This document shows positions 19,170-29,329 of a DNA stretch of 35,511 nt, in pieces (the first letter of the stretch is position 1; every line of letters begins with the position of its first letter). Source of the stretch: an uncultured Verrucomicrobiota bacterium (GTDB lineage: Bacteria; Verrucomicrobiota; Verrucomicrobiia; Limisphaerales; UBA9464); the NCBI GenBank assembly GCA_903925515.1, contig CAIYFP010000615.1:1-35511 (forward strand). Reading direction: 5' to 3'. The notes under the pieces were generated by a model that saw only the letters and a list, made by a program, of their open reading frames with translations, ran no database searches and had not been told where the DNA came from. The translations under genes were made by a program, and so were the position numbers.

Positions 19170-20147
19170 ATGAAACCGGCGGCGAAGGTCGTTCTCTACA
19201 TCGTTCTCATCGCGTTGGCGGCCGTTTGCTTTGGTCGCTTTCGTTCGGAGTACTCGGCGACGTCGGGTCGTGGGTTGGGAGCAGGCCGCGGAGTCGATGC
19301 GGCGATGGCTGCCGACGACGTCGCCTTGGAGCCTGAGGGTGGACCGGGTGGCGCCGTTGCGGCGACGAATGGCATGGCTGCCGTCGTCGTTGGTCCGGTG
19401 CCCGGGACCACGAACGTCGCGTCGGGCATGATTGGAACCAACGGAACTGCCTTGGTGGGTGCAGGGAAGGCAACCAACCCGGTGGTGGGGATTGGGGCGA
19501 GTGGAGCGGGGGTCGTGAAGGGACGTGGCAAGGCGCAGGCCTTTTACCTGGCTGGCTTTGTCTTGGGGATGCTGGGTCTGGCGGGGATGGTGGCATGGGA
19601 TCTGTCGCAATTCGTGGCCCGCAAGACTGCGCATGGCCTTGGGGTGGATCTCTCGCCGATCGAGGGTGATCCGGAGTACGACGCGGCGGAGGAGGCATGG
19701 GCCAGCGGGGATTATCTTGGGGCGATCACGCTTCTTCGAGATTTCCTGAAGCGGCATCCCAACCAGCAACACGCGGCGTTGCGGATCGCCGAGATTTACG
19801 AGAAGGACCTTGGAAATCACTTGGCGGCGGCGTTGGAGTTGGAAGATGTGCTTCAAAAGCGACTGCCTCGCGAGAAGTGGGGGTGGACGGCCGTTCATTT
19901 GGCCAACCTGTACTCGGGTCGATTGAACCAACCGGACAAGGCGCTGGAGGTGCTGCACCGGATCGTGGACGGGTATCCGGAGACTGCGGCGGCCAGGAAG
20001 GCGAGGCATCGCCTCGGATTGCCCGAGCCCGAGGCGTTGGGTAGCACCGCAGGTTCCCTGGAGTCCGGCGAGTCCGGGGCGTCGTCGGCCGAGGCTCCGG
20101 CTGGGGACGACCCCATGCCGCGCGGGTTTAAGGTGAAGAGGAAATAG
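19170..20147 (+). CDS. Membrane-anchored tetratricopeptide repeat protein
   Basis: N-terminal TM, low-complexity linker, second TM (AFYLAGFVLGMLGLAGMVAWDL), then TPR-like DYLGAITLLRDFLKRHPNQQHAALRIAEIYEKDLGNHLAAALELEDVL. Confidence 0.75.
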   Translation: MKPAAKVVLYIVLIALAAVCFGRFRSEYSATSGRGLGAGRGVDAAMAADDVALEPEGGPGGAVAATNGMAAVVVGPVPGTTNVASGMIGTNGTALVGAGKATNPVVGIGASGAGVVKGRGKAQAFYLAGFVLGMLGLAGMVAWDLSQFVARKTAHGLGVDLSPIEGDPEYDAAEEAWASGDYLGAITLLRDFLKRHPNQQHAALRIAEIYEKDLGNHLAAALELEDVLQKRLPREKWGWTAVHLANLYSGRLNQPDKALEVLHRIVDGYPETAAARKARHRLGLPEPEALGSTAGSLESGESGASSAEAPAGDDPMPRGFKVKRK

Positions 20148-20296
20148 CCTTGCGGGAGCTCCGAGGGCGCGGGGACGGCGGCTGGACAGGTTGGCTCGCC
20201 TTGAACGGATTCCACGACGGTTCCCGGGTTGGGCTCCGGGCGGCGCAGGGTGGCAGGGATTGGACGGGGAAGCCGCGCGAGGATGTCATGGATTGG

Positions 20297-21964
20297 CTAC
20301 CATGAGGGACCATGCTGTGGGGCGCAGTGGGCGTGGATGCGTAGCCGATGGAGTGTGCGACCGAGCATGGATGCGACGGCGAGGTTGAGGCCGAGGATGA
20401 TGGCTTGAACAAGGAGACCGGCAAAAGGGAGGAAGACCACCAGAAGCTGGGCGATGTTGACGAGGGCCATGAAGGCGACGGCGCACATGGCAAGGAAGCC
20501 GATGATGCCCCGGAGCTTGTGGCCATTGACGAGGGCATAGACGGCGCCGAACGGGGACGCCGACAGGGGGACAAGCGCGACCTGGAGTCCGATGACGGCG
20601 AAGGCCCATGACGGTTGATCGCCAAGCCATCCGCCGATGGCGCCCGCGAACGGGAGGACCCGCGCCGGGAACCACGTCCGAGCCACCGTGTGCTTCCAGC
20701 GCATCCACACGATGTCCGTGAAGCGCACCGGCAGGAAATGGACGATGGCAACCGCCGTGAAGAAGGACTTCCACGGGACGATCCCGACGACGACGACGGC
20801 ATGCGCGATGATGCAGGCGCCAAGGGTCCAGCCCCGCTCGAAGCCGGACCGGGCGGCCAGCCAGATCATGGCCCATGCCATGGGGATGGCGGCGATGCCC
20901 GCGATGGCATGGGCCGGCCGCCCCGCTGGCCATGCCTTCAGCTGGATCTCCGCGATCAAGCGCTGTGCGGGCGTCCACCAGCGCCAGGTCCAACGGTCCG
21001 CGAGCCGGGCCGGGCTCGCGAGGCGCGGCTGGAGGAAGGAGCGATCGAGGATGGCTTCGGCGTTGGCGGTGGGGCCGGGCGCATTCATGGATTGGAACGC
21101 GAGGTGGGCTTGGTGGACGGCCTCGCCCAATTCAACCGGTGCCTCCTTGGGCAATTCCCCGAACTGCTGAAACAGGATCATGGCGCGGAAGCGGTGTCCG
21201 CGGCGCAGGTCCGCGAAGGCATGGGGCAGCGCGGCAAGGATCAAGCCGAGCGGGAGCAGGAACCATGCGTTGAACGAGGGCCCGCCTTCCACCCATGCAG
21301 CCCATGGCAGGATGAGCCATCCGACGGGAGCGAGGGCCGCGACGAGGTCGCCGTGGGATCCCAGCCAGCCGAGCACGAGGTTCCGAAAGTCGTCGTTTTT
21401 GACAATTGCCAGCGCGCCCATGACGCCGAGGGCGGACAATGCAAGGACGCGGAGGTATTGGCGAAGGAGGGGCCACCGGAGCCCGGCCCATGCCTCGACC
21501 AAGCCGACCACGAAGAGGAGGGCGGCGAACGTGAGCCCCTGGAGCGCGGCCAGCCATGCGGAGGGCGTGGCGTGGAGGTTCCATGCGGCGACGGACGCCC
21601 CCACCCCGGTCACCGCGCAACCGCATGCGGCGGATGCGGTGGCTCGACGGAACATCCGAAGGAACACGGCGTCCTCGTCGGCCGGCCAGAAGGCAAAGGC
21701 GACGTGGTGGGGATGACGGGCCCCGAACGGGTTCTTGGTGAGTGCCATGACGCCGATGCAGAGCAATACCATGGCGGGATGACGGACGCCGGGGGCGAGG
21801 CTGGCGGTACCCATGAACAGGACGATGAGCCCCGCCGCGAGGAGGACGATGACCGGCGACAAGCGTCTCCACGCCGCCAACCGGCTTCTTGAGACGCGCC
21901 TTGCGGCGATGAGCCGGCGGATCTCCGAGAGGAAGGCCTTCGAGACTTCGAGCGGCTGGATCAT
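20297..21964 (-). CDS. Large multi-TM membrane protein, probable ABC transporter permease
   Basis: C-terminal part of track ORF 20297..24526 from MIQPLEVSKAFLSEIRRLIAARRVSRSRL...; many hydrophobic segments; ATG at 21964 overlaps the stop of the ATPase gene (ATGA). Confidence 0.75.
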   Translation of the reverse strand: MIQPLEVSKAFLSEIRRLIAARRVSRSRLAAWRRLSPVIVLLAAGLIVLFMGTASLAPGVRHPAMVLLCIGVMALTKNPFGARHPHHVAFAFWPADEDAVFLRMFRRATASAACGCAVTGVGASVAAWNLHATPSAWLAALQGLTFAALLFVVGLVEAWAGLRWPLLRQYLRVLALSALGVMGALAIVKNDDFRNLVLGWLGSHGDLVAALAPVGWLILPWAAWVEGGPSFNAWFLLPLGLILAALPHAFADLRRGHRFRAMILFQQFGELPKEAPVELGEAVHQAHLAFQSMNAPGPTANAEAILDRSFLQPRLASPARLADRWTWRWWTPAQRLIAEIQLKAWPAGRPAHAIAGIAAIPMAWAMIWLAARSGFERGWTLGACIIAHAVVVVGIVPWKSFFTAVAIVHFLPVRFTDIVWMRWKHTVARTWFPARVLPFAGAIGGWLGDQPSWAFAVIGLQVALVPLSASPFGAVYALVNGHKLRGIIGFLAMCAVAFMALVNIAQLLVVFLPFAGLLVQAIILGLNLAVASMLGRTLHRLRIHAHCAPQHGPSW

Positions 21965-22692
21965 GGGTCTCGCAGTCCCCGGAGCATCGCCTCGATCACG
22001 CCGTCGGTGCCGGTCGCGGAGGTCCTTCGCAGCGCGTCGATGGATGCCATGAGGCTGAGGCTTCCCTTGTGGAAGATGCAGGCGACGTCGGCGAGGCGCT
22101 CGGCGGCCTCGAGGATCTGGGTGGTGAAGACGACGATCCGGCCGCGGGCGGCGGCGTTGCGCAGCTCCGTGCGCAGGATGGCGAGCCCATGGGGGTCCAT
22201 GCCGGAGGCCATGGGCTCGTCGAGGAGCCAAAGGTCGGGGTCGATGGCAAGGAGGGCCACGAGGGCCGCCTTGTAGGACTGGCCGCGGGACAGGGTCTCG
22301 ACGGGCTTCTCGGCAAGCTCGAGCAGGTCGAACGCCTCCATCCCATGCAGCACCTTGGCGGGCGCATCGGGGCCGTCGGCCTCGTAGATGCGCAGGAGCA
22401 GTCCGATGTTGGAGAGGACGGACTCGCCCGGAAACACCGGGGGAAAGTCGGGGAGGAAAAAGATGCGCCGCCGCAGGTCGAGGTTGTCGAGGGCAAGCCG
22501 TTGGCCGTCGTAGAGGACGCCGCCGTCGTCGGGTTGGATGATGCCGCCGAGGATTCGGAGCAGGGTGGACTTGCCGGCGCCGTTGGAGCCGAGGACGGCG
22601 ACCACCTTGCCGGGGTCGAGGTCGATGAACACGCGGTCGAGGGCCCGGACCTTGCCGTAGGCCTTGCAGACATTCTGAAGCTCGACGTGCAT
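21961..22692 (-). CDS. ABC transporter ATP-binding protein
   Basis: Walker A GSNGAGKST; signature-like LSRGQSYKAALVALLAI; Walker B DLWLLDEPMASGMDP. Confidence 0.95.
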   Translation of the reverse strand: MHVELQNVCKAYGKVRALDRVFIDLDPGKVVAVLGSNGAGKSTLLRILGGIIQPDDGGVLYDGQRLALDNLDLRRRIFFLPDFPPVFPGESVLSNIGLLLRIYEADGPDAPAKVLHGMEAFDLLELAEKPVETLSRGQSYKAALVALLAIDPDLWLLDEPMASGMDPHGLAILRTELRNAAARGRIVVFTTQILEAAERLADVACIFHKGSLSLMASIDALRRTSATGTDGVIEAMLRGLRDP

Positions 22693-22695
22693 GGG

Positions 22696-23148
22696 TCAGG
22701 GAATGGCGGCGACGCGATCGCGGGTGGCTTGGAGGCGTTCCAGCATGACTTGGGCGATGCGCGGGAAGATGGCGGCGGCGAACGACGGGTCGTTGCTGGC
22801 GAGCTCGCGGAGTTCCGACCCGTGGAAGAAGTAGGCGTCCACCTCGGTGAGGGTTCGCGCGGAGAACCGCCAGGTGTAGGGCGGGAAGAGCCAGGACCAG
22901 CCGAGGACGTCCTCGGCCTCCAGCGTCTGGATGGGCAACGAGGCGTGCCCCGGCCGGTCGGCGAGGAGCAGAACCTTGCCGGAGCGAATGAGGTAGAAGC
23001 GGTTGGCCTCGTCGCCGGTGCGGAAGAGGACCTCGTCCGGGTAGAAGGAGGCGCGCAGGGCGCAGGAGGCCATGGCCTCGAGGTGACGCCAGTCCATGCC
23101 ATGCAGGAACCGGCATTGGGAAAGCTCCGCTGCGGAGGGGGTGTGCAT
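22696..23148 (-). CDS. Stand-alone cyclic nucleotide-binding (CNB) fold protein without HTH
   Basis: 150 aa: FYPDEVLFRTGDEANRFYLIRSGKVLLLAD...LEAEDVLGWSWLFPPYTWRFSARTLTEVDAYFFHG; no DNA-binding domain. Confidence 0.85.
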   Translation of the reverse strand: MHTPSAAELSQCRFLHGMDWRHLEAMASCALRASFYPDEVLFRTGDEANRFYLIRSGKVLLLADRPGHASLPIQTLEAEDVLGWSWLFPPYTWRFSARTLTEVDAYFFHGSELRELASNDPSFAAAIFPRIAQVMLERLQATRDRVAAIP

Positions 23149-23263
23149 CTGGGGTGATTACGCCACGCGCGTCGTCATGGGGCCAGCGTGGGTTTGGTCC
23201 GGCGGTCGGTGCAACTGGGCGCTCGCGCCGGGCGGCCATGGCGGACAAGATGGGGACCGCAAT

Positions 23264-24367
23264 ATGCTGAAAGCCGGAATCGTCGGGCTTCCCAACGTGG
23301 GCAAGTCCACCCTGTTCAACGCCGTCACGCGCACGCGAAAGGCGCAGGCGGCCAACTATCCGTTCTGCACGATCGACCCCAACGTGGGCGTGGTGACGGT
23401 GCCGGACGCCCGTCTCGGGGTGTTGGCGCGCATCGCCAAGACGCAGGTGATCATCCCGGCCGCGATCGAGTTTGTGGACATCGCCGGGCTGGTGAAGGGG
23501 GCGTCGGCGGGCGAGGGGCTGGGAAACAAGTTCCTCAGCCACATTCGCGAGGTGGACGCGATCGTGCAGGTGGTGCGGTGCTTCGAGGATGCCGACATCC
23601 ACCATGTCTCGGGCTCGGTGGACCCGGTGCGCGACATCGAGATCATCAACACGGAGCTGGTGATGGCGGACCTCGACACGGTGCGGAAGCGCCGGGAGAA
23701 ACTGCAGAAGGACGTGAAGCGCGGGGACAAGGCGGCGGCGGCCGAGGACGCGGTTTTGGCGAAGCTCGAGCCCTTGCTCGACCAAGGCCGCCCGGCGATC
23801 ACGGTGGAGTTGTCCCCCGAGGAAAAGGCGCTGGCGCACCCGTTGTTTCTGCTGACGTCGAAGCCGACGATCTTTGCGTGCAACGTGAAGGAGTCGGAGC
23901 TGGCGCGCGCGGACGCGAACCCGCACGTGGAAAAGGTCCGGGAGTATGCGCGGACGCATCTGGCCTGCGGCACGGCGGTGATCAGCGCGCAGATTGAGTC
24001 GGACCTCGTGGACTTGTCGGAGGAGGAGGCGCGGGAGTTCCTCAAGGAGCTGGGGGTGCAGGAGTCGGGCGTGGGCGGGCTGATCCGGGCGACGTACCAC
24101 CTGCTCGGGTTGCGGACCTACTTCACGGCGGGGGAGAAGGAGGTCCGGGCATGGACGATCCATGAGGGGGACACGGCGCCGAAGGCGGCCGGGGTGATCC
24201 ACTCGGATTTTGAGCGGGGGTTCATCAAGGCGGAGACGGTGGCGTACGAGGACCTGGTGGCGTGCGGTTCGGTCGCGGCGGCCCGGGAGAAGGGCCTGTA
24301 CCGGATGGAGGGCAAGGAGTACGTGGTGCAGGACGGCGATGTGTTGCTGTTCAAGTTCAACGTGTAG
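23264..24367 (+). CDS. ychF: Redox-regulated ATPase/GTPase YchF (OLA1 family)
   Basis: MLKAGIVGLPNVGKSTLFNAVTRTRKAQAANYPFCTIDPNVGVV...YFTAGEKEVRAWTIHEGDTAPKAAGVIHSDFERGFIKAE; ATG at 23264. Confidence 0.97.
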   Translation: MLKAGIVGLPNVGKSTLFNAVTRTRKAQAANYPFCTIDPNVGVVTVPDARLGVLARIAKTQVIIPAAIEFVDIAGLVKGASAGEGLGNKFLSHIREVDAIVQVVRCFEDADIHHVSGSVDPVRDIEIINTELVMADLDTVRKRREKLQKDVKRGDKAAAAEDAVLAKLEPLLDQGRPAITVELSPEEKALAHPLFLLTSKPTIFACNVKESELARADANPHVEKVREYARTHLACGTAVISAQIESDLVDLSEEEAREFLKELGVQESGVGGLIRATYHLLGLRTYFTAGEKEVRAWTIHEGDTAPKAAGVIHSDFERGFIKAETVAYEDLVACGSVAAAREKGLYRMEGKEYVVQDGDVLLFKFNV

Positions 24368-24380
24368 CGTGGCGGGGCGG

Positions 24381-25790
24381 ATGGCGCGGATCCCGAGGCT
24401 GCCCTTGATGGCGCCCATCGCATTGCTGGTCCTTGCTTCATGGCTGGGCAGCCGGACCCTCGCGGAGTCGCGGGTGGAGCTGGGACCTTGGACCGGGGGC
24501 ATCACGAGCACGTCGGCCGTGCTCAAGGCGAAGGTTCGGAAGCCCGGCTACGACGTCTTCCTGCGCCTTGCTTCGGAAGATGGCTTGGAGTCGCGGCGCA
24601 TGGGCCCGGTGCTCTCGACCACCCATGAGCACCGGGTCGTGTCCTTCGTGCTGGAGGGCTTGAGGCCCGACACGGCGTATCGAGCGAGCCTTGAAATCAA
24701 GGGCACGAACGAGACGGCCGAGACCGCCCGATTCCGGACGTTCCCCGCGGGCCCGGCGTCGTTCCGGTTCGCGTTTGGGTCGTGCGGGAGGACAGGGTCG
24801 AAGCTTGGGACCTACGACCGCATCCGGGAGCATCGGCCGTTGTTCTTCCTGTGCCCGGGGGACTTCCACTACGAGGACATCAAGACGAACCGGGTGGAGA
24901 AGTTCTGGAGGGCGTACGACGCCGTGCTGGGGTCGAGGGTGCAGGGGCGGCTGTATCGGGAGGTGCCCTTGGTGTATGTCTGGGACGACCATGACTTCGG
25001 AGGCAACGCGAGCGACGACCGGGCGTTGTCGCGTCCGGCGGCGCGGGCGGCGTACGAGTTGTACGCGCCGCATTATCCCTTGGCGTTCCGCGGGCCTGAG
25101 GAGCCGATCAGCCATGCGTTCACGGTGGGGCGGGCGCGATTCATCGTGACGGACCTGCGTTCCCAGCGGGAGCCGGTGACGATGCAGGACGGCCCGGGCA
25201 AGACGATGCTGGGGAAGGCGCAGAAGGAGTGGCTGAAGCGGGAGTTGATGGCGGCGAACGGGGCGTTTCCACTGATCTTTTGGGTGACGCCCGTCCCATG
25301 GAACGGCACCACGCAGACGAACCATTACTGGCCGGTCACGACGAATTTGCTGGGCTACATTCACCACGAGACGCTGGCCTACACGACGAACCACGGGGCG
25401 AGGCCGTCCAAGCCGACCGGGGATTCGTGGGCATGGTACGCGGCGGAGCGGGAGGAGCTCGCGACGTTCGTCCGCGACCAGCGCATCCGCGGGTTGGTGA
25501 TCCTGCATGGCGACATGCATGCACTGGCGGCGGACGACGGCAGAAACACGGATTTTGCGAAGGGCGGCGGCGCCCCCATCCCGGTTTTTGCGGCGGCGCC
25601 GTTGGACCAGACGTGGAGCATCAAGGGCGGGCCCTACTCGGCGGGGGTGTATGCGCCGCGCAAGGGCGAGGGGTGCTTCGGCCTGGTGGACGTCATCGAT
25701 TCCGGCGACGTGGTGCGGGCCCGGTTCTCGGGACGGACGCAGGACGACGTCGAGCGCGTGTCGCTGGAGGTTTCCGTGCCCGGGCGATGA
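24381..25790 (+). CDS. PhoD-like alkaline phosphatase family protein, secreted
   Basis: Signal peptide at MARIPRLPLMAPIALLVLASWLGSRTLA; FAFGSCGRTG; FFLCPGDFHYED; YVWDDHDFGGNASD; ILHGDMHAL. Confidence 0.9.
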   Translation: MARIPRLPLMAPIALLVLASWLGSRTLAESRVELGPWTGGITSTSAVLKAKVRKPGYDVFLRLASEDGLESRRMGPVLSTTHEHRVVSFVLEGLRPDTAYRASLEIKGTNETAETARFRTFPAGPASFRFAFGSCGRTGSKLGTYDRIREHRPLFFLCPGDFHYEDIKTNRVEKFWRAYDAVLGSRVQGRLYREVPLVYVWDDHDFGGNASDDRALSRPAARAAYELYAPHYPLAFRGPEEPISHAFTVGRARFIVTDLRSQREPVTMQDGPGKTMLGKAQKEWLKRELMAANGAFPLIFWVTPVPWNGTTQTNHYWPVTTNLLGYIHHETLAYTTNHGARPSKPTGDSWAWYAAEREELATFVRDQRIRGLVILHGDMHALAADDGRNTDFAKGGGAPIPVFAAAPLDQTWSIKGGPYSAGVYAPRKGEGCFGLVDVIDSGDVVRARFSGRTQDDVERVSLEVSVPGR

Positions 25791-25850
25791 CGGGGAGATT
25801 GGTGTCGCCAACGGCTGGCTTGCTTGGTAGGCAACGTGCGGGTTGATGAC

Positions 25851-25926
25851 GGGCGAGTGGCGCAGCGGTTAGCGCAGCTGCCTTACACGCAGTTGGTCGG
25901 GGGTTCGAATCCCTCCTCGCCCACCA
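25851..25926 (+). tRNA. tRNA-Val (anticodon TAC), encoded CCA
   Basis: GGGCGAGTGGCGCAGCGGTTAGCGCAGCTGCCTTACACGCAGTTGGTCGGGGGTTCGAATCCCTCCTCGCCCACCA; acceptor GGGCGAG/CTCGCCC, anticodon loop CTTACAC. Confidence 0.95.
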
Positions 25927-25981
25927 TCCCCCACGCGACTGGATGCGCGCCACGCGGGGCTTGCTTCTCCCGGGCCAACCC

Positions 25982-26863
25982 TCAGACCCCGTAGAAGGCC
26001 GAGCACGTCCCGCCCCAGAAGGCGGCTTGGTCCATGGCGTCCCAGCCCCGGACATGGTCGCGCACGAGTCCTTCGACGGCTTCGTAGGAGGCCGCGAGAC
26101 GGCACACGGGCCAATCCGAGCCGAACATCAGGCGGCCCGGCCCGAAGGCCTCCATGACGACCTCCAGGTACGGCGTGAAGTCGGCGGGCTTCCACCCGGC
26201 ATGGTCGGCCTCCGTGACCATGCCCGACACCTTGCACACGACGTTGGGGAAGCGCGCGAGCGCCTTGATTTGGTCTGCCCACGGCTGGAGCGAGCCTTCC
26301 TTGATGTGGGGCTTGGCGATGTGGTCGAGGACGAAGGGTTGATCAGGAAACCGTTCCACGAAGCGGAGCGTGGCGGGCAACTGACCCGGGAAGATGAGGA
26401 TGTCGTAGGCAAGGTCGAAGTCGCGGAGGCGCCGGATGCCCTCCATGAAGGCGGTGCCGAGGATGAAGTCGTCCTCCGGTTCGTCCTGCACGACATGGCG
26501 GACGCCGACGAACTTGGGGTGACGCGCGAGTCGCGCGAGGTCTCGCCCGACGTCCGGCGACCGAAGATCCACCCAGCCCACGACGCCGCGGATGCGCGGG
26601 TTGGCGTCGGCGAGGCCGAGGAGCCAGTCGGATTCAGCGAGCGATTGTCTTGCTTGGACGGCGATGGAGCCATCGAGAGCGAGGGGTTTTTGGAGGGCGT
26701 CGAGGTCGTGCGGGAGCCAGTCGTGTTCGAGGGCGGAGCCGTGGGGGATCCATGGATACTCCTCGGGGGAGTAGCGCCAGAAATGCTGGTGCGAGTCGAG
26801 GCGTGGCGTCGGGGCGACGGAATGGGGGGGCACCGTGGTCGCGGGGGTGGAAGAGGCGTTCAT
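25982..26863 (-). CDS. Amidohydrolase family protein (lactonase-like TIM barrel)
   Basis: [19 protein letters not shown]...[14 protein letters not shown]...[17 protein letters not shown]...[16 protein letters not shown] at 26863. Confidence 0.9.
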   Translation of the reverse strand: MNASSTPATTVPPHSVAPTPRLDSHQHFWRYSPEEYPWIPHGSALEHDWLPHDLDALQKPLALDGSIAVQARQSLAESDWLLGLADANPRIRGVVGWVDLRSPDVGRDLARLARHPKFVGVRHVVQDEPEDDFILGTAFMEGIRRLRDFDLAYDILIFPGQLPATLRFVERFPDQPFVLDHIAKPHIKEGSLQPWADQIKALARFPNVVCKVSGMVTEADHAGWKPADFTPYLEVVMEAFGPGRLMFGSDWPVCRLAASYEAVEGLVRDHVRGWDAMDQAAFWGGTCSAFYGV

Positions 26864-27687
26864 TTCCGGGATGAAGTACGTTCGAGGAGCCAGTCCCAGT
26901 CTGTGGTGGGCTGGGCGGGGAAGATCCCGCCGGCGCCGCCCTTGATGGGCGGGCGCACGGTGCCCTCGGGGCCGGTGACCACCCATCGACGGGTTTCGAG
27001 GTGGCCGTCCGCGAAGGCGAGGTTGCCGGACCCGTTGTGATGGGAGGCCGGGAGATTGCCCCAGCGCGGGGCTTCCTCGAGGCGGTTCATGAAGAAGCCG
27101 TCGTTGAGGGTGTCGGGGTGCTCGTCGAGGAACGTGAAGGTCTGGGCGGGGCGCACGAGGTCGGTGTCCCTGAAAAACTGGATGAAGGACGGGTTGAAGC
27201 GGTTGGTGAGCTCGCCGGGGTCGCCGACGAGGGAGTTGAGGGAGAAGGAACGGTTGCGGAGGCCGACGAGGCAACGGGCTGCGTCGGCGGGGCAGCGGAA
27301 GACGGGCGCGCTGCGGCCGGAATAGGAGCCGAGGAGCGCCCCGGTGAGGAATGCGTTGTTGGTGTTCTCCGGGCTGTCCTCCCAGTTGAGCACGTTGTTC
27401 ACCCAGTTGCGGCGGAGGGAGCGTGTTTCGCCGACGCCATGGTTGTTGACGAGGCGGTCGTGGTGGTCGTCGGCGTAGAGCTGGGAGGCGAGCTGGAGGG
27501 TTCGGATGTTGTTGGAGCAGGCGGAGGCGAGCGCGCGCGAGCGGGCCTTTCCGAGGGCGGGGAGGAGCAGCCCGGCGAGGATCGCGATGATGGCGATGAC
27601 GACGAGCAGCTCGACGAGGGTGAACGCGCGCGGGGCGGGGAGGGCTTGTGCGTGGCGTGGCGCCGGCGTGGCGTGGGGAGGTCTCAT
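26860..27687 (-). CDS. Prepilin-type N-terminal cleavage/methylation domain protein (type II pseudopilin-like)
   Basis: [33 protein letters not shown] and C-terminal [17 protein letters not shown] at 27687 overlaps the dxr stop. Confidence 0.93.
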   Translation of the reverse strand: MRPPHATPAPRHAQALPAPRAFTLVELLVVIAIIAILAGLLLPALGKARSRALASACSNNIRTLQLASQLYADDHHDRLVNNHGVGETRSLRRNWVNNVLNWEDSPENTNNAFLTGALLGSYSGRSAPVFRCPADAARCLVGLRNRSFSLNSLVGDPGELTNRFNPSFIQFFRDTDLVRPAQTFTFLDEHPDTLNDGFFMNRLEEAPRWGNLPASHHNGSGNLAFADGHLETRRWVVTGPEGTVRPPIKGGAGGIFPAQPTTDWDWLLERTSSRK

Positions 27688-28838
27688 GGGAACCGGATGG
27701 CGTGGGCGGCGTCGCGCGCCCATTGGTCGGTGGAGAGGATCTCGGCCAGGGAGGGCTGGGGGATGACGACGTGGTTGTCCATGACGCGTGCGACGGTCTC
27801 GGTGATTTGGGCGAAGCCGATGTCGTTGTTGCAGAAGCGTTCGACGGCCACCTCGTTGGCGGCGTTGAGCACGGCGGGGAGCGTGCCGCCGACGGTCCCG
27901 GCGCGCCGCGCGAGCTCAAGGGCGGGGAAGCGGTCGGTATCCGGGTTTTCGAAGGTGAGGGAGCCGATGCGGGCAAAGTCGGTCGAGACGCGTTGGTTGG
28001 GGGAGCGGCCGGGGTAGGTGAGCGCGTACTGGATGGGCAGGCACATGTCCGGGGAGGAGAGCTGGGCGAGGATGGAGCCGTCGATGAACTCGACCATGGA
28101 ATGAACGACGGACTGGGGGTGGACGACGACGCGGACGCGGTCCATCTCGACGTCAAAGAGCCAGCGGGCCTCGATCATTTCGAGGCCTTTGTTGAAGAGG
28201 GTGGCGGAATCGAGGGTGATTTTGCGGCCCATGACCCACGAGGGATGCTTGAGGGCCTGGTGGAGGGTGACCTTGGCGAGGGCGTCCATGGGCCAGAGTG
28301 ACGCGTCCCGGAACGGGCCCCCGGATGCGGTGAGCCAGAGGTTGCGGACGGAGGAGGGCGGCCTGCCGTCGAGGCATTGGAAGATGGCGGAGTGCTCGGA
28401 ATCGACGGCGAGGACGCGGACGCCATGGCGACGGGCCTCCTCCATGACGATCTGGCCGGCCATCACGAGGATCTCCTTGGAGGCGACGGCGATGTCCTTG
28501 CCGGCGCGGATGGCAGCAAGGGCCGGGGCGAGCCCGGCGGTGCCGACGATGGCGATGAGGACCACGTGGGCCTCGGGCAGGGTGGCGAGCTGGAGGAGTC
28601 CGTCGGGGCCGGAGACGACGGGGATGCCCTCAAGGCGAGAGGAAAGTGCGGCGGCCCTGATGGGGTCATGGATGGACACAAGCGCGGGCCGATGGCGGAG
28701 GGCTTGATCAACGAGGAGGTCGGCGTTGTTGCCGGCCGCGAGCCCAACGAGACGGAGCTCGCCGGGGAGGTCCTCGACGACCTTGAGGGTGCTAGTGCCG
28801 ATCGAGCCGGTGCTTCCGAGCAGGACGACGTTCTTCAT
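27684..28838 (-). CDS. dxr: 1-deoxy-D-xylulose-5-phosphate reductoisomerase
   Basis: [21 protein letters not shown]...[10 protein letters not shown]...[15 protein letters not shown]...[10 protein letters not shown]...[31 protein letters not shown]...[12 protein letters not shown]. Confidence 0.97.
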   Translation of the reverse strand: MKNVVLLGSTGSIGTSTLKVVEDLPGELRLVGLAAGNNADLLVDQALRHRPALVSIHDPIRAAALSSRLEGIPVVSGPDGLLQLATLPEAHVVLIAIVGTAGLAPALAAIRAGKDIAVASKEILVMAGQIVMEEARRHGVRVLAVDSEHSAIFQCLDGRPPSSVRNLWLTASGGPFRDASLWPMDALAKVTLHQALKHPSWVMGRKITLDSATLFNKGLEMIEARWLFDVEMDRVRVVVHPQSVVHSMVEFIDGSILAQLSSPDMCLPIQYALTYPGRSPNQRVSTDFARIGSLTFENPDTDRFPALELARRAGTVGGTLPAVLNAANEVAVERFCNNDIGFAQITETVARVMDNHVVIPQPSLAEILSTDQWARDAAHAIRFP

Positions 28839-28983
28839 GCGCTGAGGGGCAGGAGTGTTCCCGCGTGGCGGGGAGCGTGGCGAGCGTGGAATGGGGGCCG
28901 CTCGGGCTTCCCGGGGAGGACGGCCAGGATGCGGGCCTCGTTTGCGCCCTCGGGTTCAACCTTCGAGAAGGGTAGGACAGCGG

Positions 28984-29214
28984 ATGTCCTCGGCGGAATG
29001 CGAAGGTGATCCCATGACCATGCGAATGGATTGGGTGAGGCGTTCGGAGGAAGAGGTGCAGGTGGTGGCGACCTTCGGGGCGGCGCGGGTGGTGCGGTTG
29101 CGTGGGGGCCGGACCGAGATCCGGGGCGGCGGCAGGCTGGAGCAGGCGGAGGCACGGGAATGGGCCTCGATGTTCTGCCATGAGGCGTTGCTGGGGCGGC
29201 GCCGTTGGCGTTGA
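28984..29214 (+). CDS. Small hypothetical protein
   Basis: MSSAECEGDPMTMRMDWVRRSEEEVQVVATFGAARVVRLRGGRTEIRGGGRLEQAEAREWASMFCHEALLG; plausible composition, no recognised family. Confidence 0.4.
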   Translation: MSSAECEGDPMTMRMDWVRRSEEEVQVVATFGAARVVRLRGGRTEIRGGGRLEQAEAREWASMFCHEALLGRRRWR

Positions 29215-29261
29215 GGGGGAAACGGGAGGCGGGAAGCGGGGAGTCGGGGAGGCGGGAAGGG
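29215..29261 (+). repeat. G-run tract, G-quadruplex-capable, degenerate 7-8-bp repeat
   Basis: GGGGGaaacGGGaggcGGGaagcGGGGagtcGGGGaggcGGGaaGGG: seven G3+ runs with 2-4-nt loops. Confidence 0.6.
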
Positions 29262-29329
29262 AGGCTCCGACGTCTGGGCTGGATGAGCGTTGGGACGGGC
29301 AGAATTAGCCGTTGTCGCAGGAATGGGGG

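Noticed and set aside
21965-24526. Upstream part of the 1409-aa minus ORF
   Set aside because: Only the part after the ATG at 21964 looks like a real membrane protein; the rest is antisense to ychF or out of frame with the ABC ATPase.
25851-26000. Integration site at tRNA-Val
   Set aside because: No integrase, no duplicated tRNA 3' end and ordinary genes on both sides.
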